Assembly (NCBI GenBank): GCA_016713365.1
Contig: JADJPG010000037.1
Span: 1-64,000, forward strand
DNA: 64,000 bases
Source of the DNA: Verrucomicrobiota bacterium
GTDB taxonomy: Bacteria > Verrucomicrobiota > Verrucomicrobiia > Limisphaerales > JADJPG01
Reading direction: 5' to 3'
Each line of letters starts with the position of its first letter. Within the stretch, counting starts at the first letter, position 1. Both the position numbers and the translations under genes were made by a program. Shown here one piece after another: positions 36,682 to 45,559 of the stretch. The notes under the pieces are model-generated. The model was given only the letters and a program-made list of their open reading frames with translations. It searched no databases and had not been told where the DNA came from.

Positions 36682-36714
36682 GGTGTTGGCTCAAGTCCTG
36701 TTACCTTGGCACGC

Positions 36715-39525
36715 GTGGTCACGGCCAAGACGCAGTACAGTCTGAGCAACGCACAGAGTTATTTCGCGGAACATCTGGCAGTGGGTGACTATTATCAGGA
36801 GGGGCAGAACGTCGCAGGCGAGTGGTTCGGCATCGGCGCGGCGGCGCTTGGGCTGAACGGAGCAATGCGCGAAGCCGACTTTCTGGCGCTCTGTGAGAAC
36901 CGGAATCCGAAGTCCGGCGATTGCCTCACGCAGCGGACGAATTCGGTTCGCGAGGAAGCGGGTTCGGTCGCTGCGAATCGTCGCATCTTCTACGATTTCA
37001 CCTTTTCGCCGCCCAAGTCGGTCTCGCTGGTGGCGTTGGTCGCCGAGGACAAGCGCATCCTGGAGGCTCACAACCGCGCGGTTCACGTTGCGTTGGGTGA
37101 GTTCGAGACTTTTGCCGCCACTCGAATTCGCAAGAGCAAGGCGGATGGCTCGCGGATAACCGGGAACATTCTCGCTGGTCTGTTCACGCACGACACGTCC
37201 CGCGCACTCGACCCGCATCTGCACACGCACTGCATTGTCTTCAATGCGACGTTTGACTACAGCGAGCATCGATGGAAGGCGCTCCAGAATTGCGAGATGC
37301 TGCTGGCGCGCAAATACGTCGAGGCAGTCTATTACCACGAACTCGCGCGCGATTTGCGGCAGTTTGGCTACGGTTTGCGGAACAAGTCGCGCGGTGATTT
37401 CGAGATCGAAGGAGTGCCGGACGTGCTGTGTCGTCGATTCTCGAAACGTCACGAGCAAATCGACGAAGCTCTCAATGCTTTGTTGCGCGAGAAACCAGAA
37501 CTGGCCGATGCGAACCTCAAAGACCTGCGCGAGCATCTCGCCACGTCGGAGCGTTCCCGTAAAATACGCGACCAGGATGCGACCGGGCTTCGCCGCTGGT
37601 GGGAAGCGCAACTGACGCGCGAGGAGTTGAGCCGCTTGCGTGGGTTGGTGTGCGCGAATCCCGAATCCATCGTGGACGGGAATCCTGGCACAGTGGCGGA
37701 GGAGGCCGTTGCCTGGGCTGAAGAACATTTGTTCGACCGGCGTTCCGTCGTGCTTGAACACACCATCTGGCAGGAAGCGATTCAACACGCACGCGGTCAG
37801 AATGTGTCTGTCAACGAGCTTCGCCAACTCACCGCCAGGCGCGATTACGTTCGCAAGACGGACGAACCGGCGTTCGTCACCCGTCGTGAAGTCCTCGCGC
37901 GAGAATGGGAAGTAGTGAAGGCGGCGAGCGATGGGGTGAGCGCGTTCATGCCTTACGTGAGCACGCTGTCGGAATTTCCAAAGTCCCTGTCCGATGAGCA
38001 ACGCACCGCACTCACGCGGCTGCTGACGTCACGCGATTTCATCACCTTGTTTCGCGGCGGCGCGGGCACGGGTAAAAGCTTCGTTCTCCGCGGGTTGGTG
38101 GATGCTTTGAAGGCCGATGCACACAGCGTCACCGTGCTCGCGCCGCAGCGTCAACAGGTGGTTGACCTGGCTCGTGATGGATTCTCCCAGCCAACGACGT
38201 TGACGCAGTTTCTCAGTCGAAAGGTCATGCCGGAGCGCGGCGTGGTGATTGTGGACGAAGCCGGACAGGTCGGCGCGCGGCAGATGCTCGAACTCATCCG
38301 CCTAGTGAACGCGCGCAAGGGCCGCATCATTTTCTCCGGGGACACCCGTCAGCACGGGCCGGTGGAGGCGTCGGATGCGCTGCTGGCCTTGGAGCGTTAC
38401 GCGAACCTGCGCCCTGCCGAGCTTGAAACCATTCGCCGGCAGAATCCTCGCCTCGGTCGCGACGCAGCCGAGAAAAAGTTCATTCGCCAATATCGCCGGG
38501 CAGTGAAGGAAGCCGCCGCCGGGCAACTCGCCGAATCCTTTGACCGCCTCAACAGCATGGGTGCCGTGCAATCATGTAGGTTGGATGAGCAGCAGGAACG
38601 GTTGGCGGACGAATACCTGCGGCTGGCGGAGGAAGGGCAATCTCTCGTGGTGGTCGCGCAGACCTGGGCAGAGGTGCATCGCGTCAACGAACGGGTCCGT
38701 GCGGCGTTGAAGCGGAAAGGGCTGGTGGCCTCTGATGAGCGAGTCGTCGAGGCGCTGGAGAAAGCGGACCTCACGACCGCGCAAAAGCGCGATGCGCGAT
38801 TTCACCTGTCTGACCACATTGTTGTCCTCAATCAACCGCTGCGTGGTTTCGCCTCTGGTACACACGCCAAACTGTCCGGCATCGTCAAACGCGGCGTCCT
38901 GGTTGAAGTCGGCGGGAAGCTGTTGCTCGTGCCGCGCCAGCAACTCGACCGCATCACCGTTTGCCGTCCGCTCAAACTTGCGCTGGCTCAAGGGGACCGC
39001 CTTCAACTCAAAGCCAACCGGCGCATGTCTACCGGCAAAGCGGTGACGAACGGCGAACTGGTCACGGTGAAGAGTGTACGTGAAGACGGGCGCATTGATT
39101 TGGCCGACGGGCGGACGTTGGACGCAGGATTCCGTGAGTTTCTTCCTGGCTACGCGGTGACTTCTTACGGCTCGCAGGGCAAAACAGTGGATCACGTTCT
39201 GTTCTCCGATTCGGCAGTCCGCGCCGCGACCGACAACCGGCAATGGTATGTGACCATCTCTCGCGGGCGGCGTGGCATTCGCATCTTCACGCCGGACAAG
39301 CATCAACTCCGCGAAAACGTCGTCCGCTCGGGCAATCAGCCGCTGGCGCTGGATTTGGTTTCAGACCGGGCGCGAGAAATCCTGAGTCTTCGCACAGGTG
39401 GCAAACAATGGCGTCGTTGGCTGAAGGCATGGAGCAGACGGGCGCAGATGATGTTCCAGCGCGTCTGGCGGGCAAAGACGGAAAATTCGACCCAGGAACA
39501 AGGCTATGGACAACAAGTCGCTTGA
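36715..39525 (+). CDS. MobF-type relaxase-helicase (TrwC/TraI family)
   Basis: A 936-residue protein from GTG 36715 (TTG 36706 is the alternative). The N-terminal relaxase domain shows the histidine triad HLHTH (His168, 170, 172) and tyrosines near the start (Tyr8, 16, 26, 27), any of which could be the nicking residue. The C-terminal SF1 helicase has Walker A GGAGTGKS (448-455), VVIVDEAGQVG (motif II), SGDTRQHG (motif III) and VTSYGSQGKT/TVDHVL (motif V-like). It nicks at oriT and unwinds the transferred strand. It is somewhat shorter than TrwC/TraI (966-1756). An ICE operator sits just upstream. Confidence 0.9.
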   Translation: MVTAKTQYSLSNAQSYFAEHLAVGDYYQEGQNVAGEWFGIGAAALGLNGAMREADFLALCENRNPKSGDCLTQRTNSVREEAGSVAANRRIFYDFTFSPPKSVSLVALVAEDKRILEAHNRAVHVALGEFETFAATRIRKSKADGSRITGNILAGLFTHDTSRALDPHLHTHCIVFNATFDYSEHRWKALQNCEMLLARKYVEAVYYHELARDLRQFGYGLRNKSRGDFEIEGVPDVLCRRFSKRHEQIDEALNALLREKPELADANLKDLREHLATSERSRKIRDQDATGLRRWWEAQLTREELSRLRGLVCANPESIVDGNPGTVAEEAVAWAEEHLFDRRSVVLEHTIWQEAIQHARGQNVSVNELRQLTARRDYVRKTDEPAFVTRREVLAREWEVVKAASDGVSAFMPYVSTLSEFPKSLSDEQRTALTRLLTSRDFITLFRGGAGTGKSFVLRGLVDALKADAHSVTVLAPQRQQVVDLARDGFSQPTTLTQFLSRKVMPERGVVIVDEAGQVGARQMLELIRLVNARKGRIIFSGDTRQHGPVEASDALLALERYANLRPAELETIRRQNPRLGRDAAEKKFIRQYRRAVKEAAAGQLAESFDRLNSMGAVQSCRLDEQQERLADEYLRLAEEGQSLVVVAQTWAEVHRVNERVRAALKRKGLVASDERVVEALEKADLTTAQKRDARFHLSDHIVVLNQPLRGFASGTHAKLSGIVKRGVLVEVGGKLLLVPRQQLDRITVCRPLKLALAQGDRLQLKANRRMSTGKAVTNGELVTVKSVREDGRIDLADGRTLDAGFREFLPGYAVTSYGSQGKTVDHVLFSDSAVRAATDNRQWYVTISRGRRGIRIFTPDKHQLRENVVRSGNQPLALDLVSDRAREILSLRTGGKQWRRWLKAWSRRAQMMFQRVWRAKTENSTQEQGYGQQVA

Positions 39526-39868
39526 ATGTTTCGCCTGCGATGGCCGGGCGCGCGGTCTGAGAATTGAAGTGTCACCACAAGACTCATTCGTTCTGCCGCA
39601 CGAGCATTTCGTCTTTTCAGAATTCAAGGCGGGGGAGCAGCGCGATTCGTTGAAAATCACCTTCGTCGCTCACGAGGTTGTGTTGGAAGGTTTCCTCTTG
39701 CGCCGAATCGAAAACGCAATCGTGAACCGCGACTTGGCCTGGCTGTGCGCGCGTGGGGAGAAGTTTCGCCCACAGAATCACGAAAGGCCATTCGTTACGA
39801 AGCTCACCGTGAAAGCATTAGAAACCGCCGCATCGAACCGTGAACCCTCTGAACCGGAAAACCCGTGA
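39506..39868 (+). CDS. hypothetical protein between relaxase and excisionase-like gene
   Basis: A 120-residue ORF that overlaps the relaxase end by 20 bases and the next gene by 4. It begins MDNKSLECFACDGRARGLRI and has beta-strand-like segments (SLKITFVAHEVVLEGFLLRR). No motif recognised. The double overlap supports cotranslation with the relaxase and the excisionase-like protein. Confidence 0.6.
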   Translation: MDNKSLECFACDGRARGLRIEVSPQDSFVLPHEHFVFSEFKAGEQRDSLKITFVAHEVVLEGFLLRRIENAIVNRDLAWLCARGEKFRPQNHERPFVTKLTVKALETAASNREPSEPENP

Positions 39869-40104
39869 CGACTGTTGCTGACAACGCTGATAAGCGAATG
39901 GAAGACGCGCCCAAAGTCGCCGAGCCGCAGCCGTCAACCGAACGCCTTGCCTACTCCGTGCAGGAAGCGGCTGATTTGTTGGGCGTGAATTATTTCAGCG
40001 TTTATCGGTTGATTCAGCGCGGAAAGCTCAAGGTTTGCCGGGCGCTGCGCGGCAAACTGCTCGTGCCGCGCACCGAATTGCTCAAGCTCTTGAAACCTGA
40101 ATGA
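39865..40104 (+). CDS. excisionase-like HTH protein (MerR-type DNA-binding fold)
   Basis: A 79-residue protein, GTG start at 39865 (or ATG 39898 in frame). The core, LAYSVQEAADLLGVNYFSVYRLIQRGKLKVCRALRGKLLVPRTEL, is the winged-helix of the excisionase/helix_turn_helix_17 family. It lies between the relaxase and the convergent integrase gene. A role as recombination directionality factor for ICE excision is likely from position. Related proteins can also be plain regulators. Confidence 0.75.
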   Translation: MTTVADNADKRMEDAPKVAEPQPSTERLAYSVQEAADLLGVNYFSVYRLIQRGKLKVCRALRGKLLVPRTELLKLLKPE

Positions 40105-40345
40105 AATCGACCGCGCCCGCAGACCGGAAACCGACAGTCCTCGAAGATGAAGCTCATCGAGTGACGATGAGAGAGTTTTCGGAGCAGATGTCCGTCAGAA
40201 CTCTTCCCTCAGCGTAGCGCGATTGAGCGTCGCGGTCTTGCTTCGTAGGCGCTCCGGCCGACGCGCCGGGCACCGTGCGATGCCGACGCATCGCCGACTG
40301 CTGCCCATTGCCCCCCCCGTCAGGAGGCTTTCGCTCCTCGCAAGC

Positions 40346-41536
40346 TTACAATACTGCTGGGCTGGTCTGAGATGCTGTCTCAAAGGAGACTCTTTGCGCC
40401 ATGTTTGCGCTATGCTGATCCCGAAGATGGCCGTAAACCTTCATCGCCAGCGCACCACCATCTTTATGGCCCAGCCACCGACTCACTGTCGGAATGTCAA
40501 CGCCCGATTCGATGCAGGTTGTAGCAAACAGATGTCGCAAGTCGTGATGAGTGATTCGTGATATGCCAAGCCTGCGGCAAGCGTTCGCTAGAGAGCCATT
40601 GCATTCAGATACGCGCATCACCTTGGTGCCGGGCGATTCAGTCGGTCGCTCGGCTCGCAGCCGTTCCAGCAAACGACGCATTTCAGGGATCATTGGAACT
40701 GTGCGAACTGTCCAATTCTTCGTTCCTGTTTCGTCATCACCGCGCACGAGAACCTCACCGCGTTCAAAATCGCAGTCCGACCACCGGATATTGCCAGCTT
40801 CGCTCTTGCGGTAGCCGCCGTAGGCCAGGAACTCGATCAGATCGGCAGCGTCATTGCTGAACCGCCTGTTGACCTTGCGCACGCTTTGCACGAGTTCATG
40901 GAATTTAGCGCGGCTGGGCAACTGAAGCGGCTTCTGGCGTACCTTCATCGTCTTGATGAAGCGCGCGGGATTGTCATAGCGAACGCCAGCCTCAACAGCG
41001 ATTTCCAAAACCGCCCGCAGGGTCTGGACGGTCTTGTTGAAATTCACAGCGCTGGTTGAGTAGCTGGCGGCCCAAGCGAGGCAGTCCTGCTTGGTGATCT
41101 TACGCAAGTCAGTTTTCTCCAGACCCGACCAAGTTTTCAGAAGGGCGCTAATGCGTTCCTCTCGATGAGCCTTTGTTCGCGGCTTCAAAGAAGCGTCGCC
41201 ATGAAGTCTTTGGCGATAGATGACCAAAGCATCCATAATGATCATCTTGCCGTCTGAATAGGCCGTTGCATGTTCCGCCAATTGACGTTCGGCTTTTTCC
41301 AAATCAGCAAGGCGCAATTTGGCAACGGAAAGTCCTTTAGTTTTGAGCGAACGGCGAATGAGCTTGCCCTTGACTCGGACTCGTGCAAATAACATCCCCG
41401 ACGGTACGTAACGCACCAAATTTGATACTGGTGTCTTTTGCCAAAGCGGCATTGATTCTGATTTGCCCTCTTTCATGCAATCAGTATCAGATCTTGGTAT
41501 CAAATTGTCAAATCGGTTGCGGCGTTCAATCTGCAA
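40346..41536 (-). CDS. int: tyrosine recombinase (ICE integrase)
   Basis: A 396-residue phage-type integrase. Catalytic residues are complete: Arg243 in GGYRKSEAGNI, His331-x-x-Arg334 in HHDLRH, His357 in LGHKDG and Tyr368 in MKVYGHLRDQ. An arm-binding beta domain lies at about residues 40-75 and a SAM-like core-binding domain at 95-200. The true start may be the internal Met at 41476 (MKEGKSESMPL). The gene starts 20-80 bases from the 5' end of tRNA-Ser(GGA) and reads away from it, which is unusual because most such integrases flank the 3' side. Confidence 0.9.
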   Translation of the reverse strand: MQIERRNRFDNLIPRSDTDCMKEGKSESMPLWQKTPVSNLVRYVPSGMLFARVRVKGKLIRRSLKTKGLSVAKLRLADLEKAERQLAEHATAYSDGKMIIMDALVIYRQRLHGDASLKPRTKAHREERISALLKTWSGLEKTDLRKITKQDCLAWAASYSTSAVNFNKTVQTLRAVLEIAVEAGVRYDNPARFIKTMKVRQKPLQLPSRAKFHELVQSVRKVNRRFSNDAADLIEFLAYGGYRKSEAGNIRWSDCDFERGEVLVRGDDETGTKNWTVRTVPMIPEMRRLLERLRAERPTESPGTKVMRVSECNGSLANACRRLGISRITHHDLRHLFATTCIESGVDIPTVSRWLGHKDGGALAMKVYGHLRDQHSANMAQRVSFETASQTSPAVL

Positions 41537-41555
41537 GTGCCTAGCTTGTAACGGT

Positions 41556-41644
41556 TGGAGAGATGGCTGAGTGGTTTAAGGCACACGCCTGGAAAGCGTG
41601 CGTGGCTAATCCCCACCGTGGGTTCAAATCCCACTCTCTCCGCC
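41556..41644 (+). tRNA. tRNA-Ser (anticodon GGA), probable attachment gene
   Basis: An 89-nt gene with CCA encoded. The acceptor stem is GGAGAGA/TCTCTCC, the D-arm has GCTGAGTGG, and the anticodon stem CACGC/GCGTG encloses loop CTGGAAA (anticodon GGA). A long class II variable arm GTGGCTAATCCCCAC and T-arm GTGGGTTCAAATCCCAC follow. All stems pair. The last 28 bases recur with three changes at 59142-59169, so the gene is probably the left attachment site of the island to its right and borders the ICE on its left. Confidence 0.95.
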
Positions 41645-42158
41645 ACTCTCTTCAAAGCATTCCCCTGAACGACTTACGAACAAAATCGAGATGATTTTTA
41701 TTCCGGCGTCAGAATCAAAGTCAGAATAGCAACGCCGATAACGGACCTGTCGAAGAGTCTTTTTAATCGAGCGGCGCCCCGTCTGAATCGGTCTCCGTTT
41801 TTCTTTAGTGGCTATCCTCCGCGCGTCGTCTTCTTTGCCTTGGCTTGAGACGCTAACTTCGTCACTGCTACTACCCGAGCTCAGGCGCTCTTGGTAGGCT
41901 GGCTCCAATTTTCCTACATCTGGTGCTGGATCGTCTGCGAGTTTCGCGCCCAATACCCCCTATCAATCCCTGCATCCGCTGGAACGGGCACTTGGAATTG
42001 GCTGTATAGCTTCCGGACACGGTTTCCAAAATCTCGACTGCATCAGGAGCGCCGTCCCCCCAGATCTAAGCTGGTTCATGCTTGGCACAGCGTCTGCGAA
42101 GAGCGGTCGTGGTTGGACTCGCATCTGGGGCACTACGAGACCTATCAGCACGCAAATT
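41645..42158. other. 514 bases after tRNA-Ser without a clear gene; possible integrase arm site
   Basis: No convincing ORF. A 13-base sequence AACGCCGATAACG at 41731-41743, preceded by GTCAGAAT, recurs at 59076-59088 near the other end of the island, also close to GTCAGAAT. This fits arm-type integrase sites or remnants of one attachment region. The right part should hold the promoter of the pseudopilin operon, but no strong box was identified. Confidence 0.45.
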
Positions 42159-42638
42159 ATGCATCTGACAGTTCTACTGAATCGCCGTGGGCCTCGGTCG
42201 TCGCCAAAACTTGGCGCCTTTTCCCTCGTCGAAGTCGTGATCGCAATGGCGGTGACTGGCGTATCTGCCGTGGCATTGCTGTCCGCCATCTCCAGCGGAA
42301 TGCTCACCATGCAGATGGCACGCGAGAACGTCCGGGCCACCCAGATCATGATGGAGAAAACCGAAACCCTTCGCCTCTACAGTTGGGATCAACTTATCAC
42401 GACCAACTTCATTCAGACGTCTTTTACCGAGCATTACGATCCGAACTCCACGAATGGATCACAGGGCACTATTTACACGGGTACGGTGAGCATCGCGGCG
42501 GTTCCCATGACCACTGCCTACGGCGATGAAATGAAACAGGTCACCGTGTCGCTCAGCTGGACGACGGGCAGAATCAATCGTAACCGGTCCTTCACCACCT
42601 TCGTTTCCCGCAATGGTTTGCAAAACTACATCTACTGA
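42159..42638 (+). CDS. type II/IV pseudopilin-like protein 1
   Basis: A 159-residue protein from ATG 42159 with a prepilin-type N-terminus: leader ending KLG, then AFSLVEVVIAMAVTGVSAVALL, with the conserved Glu at mature position 5. The soluble part is small with Thr/Ser-rich strands (GTIYTGTVSIAAVPMTTAYG). It overlaps the next pseudopilin gene. It is likely a minor pseudopilin (PilV/PulI-like) in a type IV pilus or type II-like machine. The start could also be further upstream. Confidence 0.7.
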   Translation: MHLTVLLNRRGPRSSPKLGAFSLVEVVIAMAVTGVSAVALLSAISSGMLTMQMARENVRATQIMMEKTETLRLYSWDQLITTNFIQTSFTEHYDPNSTNGSQGTIYTGTVSIAAVPMTTAYGDEMKQVTVSLSWTTGRINRNRSFTTFVSRNGLQNYIY

Positions 42639-43170
42639 GGGCCGCAGTCGGCGCCGGCAGTTCGGCGCCACGCTGGTCGACACCGTAATGGCAATTGGCA
42701 TCGCGGGCCTGCTCATGGCTGTGCTGGCGTCGCTGACGATGTATAGCGGCAGAAACCTGCTGGCGATTCTCAACTACGCCGACCTGAACGACAAAAATCG
42801 AATCGCGGTGGACACCATGACCCGCGACCTGCGGGAATGTAATCGCGTGATTTCCTGCACCTCCACCCGGCTCGATATCGAGGATGCGGACGGAAGCACG
42901 ATCTCCTACATCTATTCGCCAGGCGCAGGCACCCTGAATCGAACATTGAATGGAGTGACCCGAACTCTTGCGACCGGTTGCGAATCTCTGACCTTTAGCT
43001 TGGGCACGCGGAACCCCATCGGTGGTACGTTCAATGTCGTTTCCACGACGGATGTCAGCATGGCAAAAGTTGTAAACGTCTCGTGGAACTGTGCACGCAC
43101 CATTCTTGGCACGAAGGCAAACACTGAGAGCGTTCAAACCGCTCGAATCGTAATCCGGAAACAAGGCTGA
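42613..43170 (+). CDS. pseudopilin-like protein 2 (PilW-like)
   Basis: A 185-residue protein with leader MVCKTTSTEGRSRRRQFG then ATLVDTVMAIGIAGLLMAVLASL, the pilin-type helix. The Glu5 position is replaced by Asp, a conservative change. The soluble domain has DLNDKNRIAVDTMTRDLRECNRVI and then beta strands, as in PilW-type minor pilins. It overlaps both neighbours and sits second in the cluster. Confidence 0.65.
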   Translation: MVCKTTSTEGRSRRRQFGATLVDTVMAIGIAGLLMAVLASLTMYSGRNLLAILNYADLNDKNRIAVDTMTRDLRECNRVISCTSTRLDIEDADGSTISYIYSPGAGTLNRTLNGVTRTLATGCESLTFSLGTRNPIGGTFNVVSTTDVSMAKVVNVSWNCARTILGTKANTESVQTARIVIRKQG

Positions 43171-44741
43171 TGAAAACCAAACCTACACCAACGGGTAACG
43201 AACAGGGCAACACCTTGCTGGTGACCATCGTGGTCACTGGCATCATCGGGTTTGTCCTGCTCGCATACATGAGTCTCGTCCAATACCAAAATGGCGCCAA
43301 CATGCGTTCCCAGGGCTGGAATGCGGCGATGCCAGTGGTGGAAGCGGGAGTGGAAGAGGCCTTGGCGCACTTGAACAGTCGCGGCCTGACCAATGGGAAT
43401 CTGGCGTGCGACGGATGGACCTTGTCTGGCAGCACGTACTCCATGACCCGGGCAATCGGCGACGGATTCTACACAGTGTCGATCAACAATTACGTCAGCG
43501 GTTCAACTAACTCACCCGTCATTGAATCCAAGGGCTATGTGGTCAAGCCCGTGACGGTAGCCTCGGTCTCTCCCGGATCGGGCCCGTTCTTCGCGGCCTC
43601 CATTAACCTGGACAGCGGGGTGGAATACCTCGGCCGCGGGGTCCGAGCGCGCACGCAGAAGCAGGGCATCTTTACCAAAGGAATGGTCGCCAAGGACAGC
43701 ATTGACCTGAACGGAAACAACATTGCCACAGACAGCTTTGATTCAACGGACCCACTTTACAGCACCAATGGACTCTACATCTCCTCCAAAAGTCGGGATA
43801 ACGGAGACGTGGCGGTCAATGCGTCGGTGACCAACTCGCTGAATGCCGGCAACGCCAACATCAAGGGCCACGTGGCTGTCGGTCCGGGCGGGACGATTGC
43901 CGTCGGAGCCCAGGGCTCGATCGGAAGTGCCGCCTGGGTGGATGGCGGTAACAGCGGAATCCAGACTGGATATGCGGCGAATGACATGAATGTCTCTTTT
44001 GATGATGTAACGGTTCCATTTTCGGGAGGAAGCACCCCCGGCGGCGGACACTACAGCATCGTCCAAACCGTCACCTATCCAACCACCACGACGCGTGTCG
44101 TCCGCACCAACTGGGTGACGACAACATCGCTTCCGACGGGCGCCTTCGCGCCGATTACCACCAATGGAAATGGAGGTAACAAAACCTATACATACCGGGC
44201 TTACGTTTACATCGAGCCCACCAATTCGAGCGGCACTTACTACAACTTTGTTCTCACCGATGGGAATTACCAACTCGAGAATCTGAGCGGAAACATTCTG
44301 GTGCTTGGTGACGCGAATCTTTACGCGAGCTCCTCCTGCAACATCACGGGATTGACTATCGAATGGGGCAAGAGGCTGAACTTGTACTCCAGTGCGCCGA
44401 GCGTAAGCCTCTCCGGCAATACCACGGCGAATAGCGATGGCACCGCCGACAGCTTCGCATTCTGGGGAACACCGAGCTGCACCAGCGTCACCTTCAGTGG
44501 GAACGCCGGCTTTACGGGTACGATCTATGCACCGAGCGCGGATTTCGTGATGAATGGGGGTGGCAACAACACCATTGACTTCGTTGGAGCCAGTATCACC
44601 AAGACGGCACGGCTAAATGGTCACTTCAACTTCCACTATGATGAAGCCCTGAAAAAGATTGGACCGAGCCGGGGGTTCATCGTGACTTCTTGGAATGAGA
44701 TGTCTCCTTCGGAAGTTCCTGCCGTGACCTCCGTACACTAG
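43170..44741 (+). CDS. PilX-like large surface protein with pilin-type helix
   Basis: A 523-residue protein opening with a polar leader (MKTKPTPTGNEQG) and a hydrophobic helix NTLLVTIVVTGIIGFVLLAYMSL, like PilX-type proteins that lack the standard cleavage glycine-Phe. The rest is Ser/Thr/Asn/Gly-rich and beta-structured. A C-terminal stretch of parallel-beta-like repeats (NLSGNILVLGDANLYASSSC, GNAGFTGTIYAPSADFVMNGGG) resembles the DUF7305-type domain. It is the third gene of the cluster, overlapping the previous stop by one base. Confidence 0.65.
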   Translation: MKTKPTPTGNEQGNTLLVTIVVTGIIGFVLLAYMSLVQYQNGANMRSQGWNAAMPVVEAGVEEALAHLNSRGLTNGNLACDGWTLSGSTYSMTRAIGDGFYTVSINNYVSGSTNSPVIESKGYVVKPVTVASVSPGSGPFFAASINLDSGVEYLGRGVRARTQKQGIFTKGMVAKDSIDLNGNNIATDSFDSTDPLYSTNGLYISSKSRDNGDVAVNASVTNSLNAGNANIKGHVAVGPGGTIAVGAQGSIGSAAWVDGGNSGIQTGYAANDMNVSFDDVTVPFSGGSTPGGGHYSIVQTVTYPTTTTRVVRTNWVTTTSLPTGAFAPITTNGNGGNKTYTYRAYVYIEPTNSSGTYYNFVLTDGNYQLENLSGNILVLGDANLYASSSCNITGLTIEWGKRLNLYSSAPSVSLSGNTTANSDGTADSFAFWGTPSCTSVTFSGNAGFTGTIYAPSADFVMNGGGNNTIDFVGASITKTARLNGHFNFHYDEALKKIGPSRGFIVTSWNEMSPSEVPAVTSVH

Positions 44742-44791
44742 ATTTGCCGATACCTTCTATTACTGAGCCAAGCCTTAGACATACGACTACC

Positions 44792-45205
44792 ATGAGCAAG
44801 CGAGGACCCGTTCTGACAATAAAGACCAAGCTCCAGAACCAACTCATCTGGATGATCTGTGCGGCCATGGGAGTTCCAACCCTGATTCTCGGAGGAGCGC
44901 TCTATCTGGTAGCCACCCAACTCTCCAACCCGGCAACCGGGGCGGCTCCACACGAAGTCGTCGCAAGCGTGGTGAGATACGTTGCTGTACTGTTTCCTTT
45001 GGCGAGCGCGGCCCTTCTTTACTGGGTCTTCAAAGGAACAAACACCCTCGTCGGACCTATTGAACGAATCATCCGCGAGTTGGAGCAACAGCTGGCCGGC
45101 CAACGAACCGGGCCCATCGTCCTGCGTCCTGGCGACCAGCTCATTCCGCTGGCAGACAAGATCAACGTCCTCCTCGAAGAGCGCCAAAGCCTGAAAAAGC
45201 CATAG
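44792..45205 (+). CDS. two-helix membrane protein with HAMP-like domain
   Basis: A 137-residue protein from ATG 44792 with two membrane segments (LIWMICAAMGVPTLILGGALYLVAT and YVAVLFPLASAALLYWVF). A HAMP-like linker follows: PIERIIRELEQQLAG and then DQLIPLADKINVLLEER. No output domain follows, so it may be a small signalling or scaffold partner of the pilin operon. It lies 50 bases downstream of the PilX-like gene on the same strand. Confidence 0.65.
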   Translation: MSKRGPVLTIKTKLQNQLIWMICAAMGVPTLILGGALYLVATQLSNPATGAAPHEVVASVVRYVAVLFPLASAALLYWVFKGTNTLVGPIERIIRELEQQLAGQRTGPIVLRPGDQLIPLADKINVLLEERQSLKKP

Positions 45206-45313
45206 TCACACAGGGAGGGGAACTTTTAAGAAATGCAAAGTTCTTCAAATCGACGAGGTCTTTTCGTCTGCCATTACGACGGGGCTTCTGTCTCCACTTT
45301 CGCCGTACGAGAA

Positions 45314-45559
45314 TTAGTGTCGCCGGTTGTACTGGTCGCGGATGCCAAGATTGTCGAATTGCTGCTGGCCCTCGGAGAGATACGCGCCCGACTCCATGAA
45401 CAATCGGCTGCCTGAGCCCAGCGGCGCGTCGCTTTGTCGAGACGGTGTGTGAGTTAACGAGGTGACGCCATCATCGCGGAGTGGCAGGCGAACGCTAGCA
45501 GCCGTGAGACGCAGCCCCAGCTTTGTGAAGTCGACAGTGGTGGGTGCGGCCTGCTTCAC
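45314..45559 (-). CDS. doubtful small ORF after the copper ATPase gene
   Basis: An 81-residue frame with a GTG start (45559) that overlaps the ATPase stop by 4 bases (GTGA). It reads MKQAAPTTVDFTKLGLRLTA and then Ser/Arg-rich text with SGAYLSEGQQQFDNLG. The overlap favours translation but the composition is poor and no family is recognised. The rest of the gap 45206-45555 shows nothing else. Confidence 0.3.
   Translation of the reverse strand: MKQAAPTTVDFTKLGLRLTAASVRLPLRDDGVTSLTHTPSRQSDAPLGSGSRLFMESGAYLSEGQQQFDNLGIRDQYNRRH

Noticed and set aside
36514..36714. oriT directly before the relaxase
   Set aside because: Apart from the operator no inverted repeats or nick-like core were seen there; the stretch at 30892-31012 is a better candidate.
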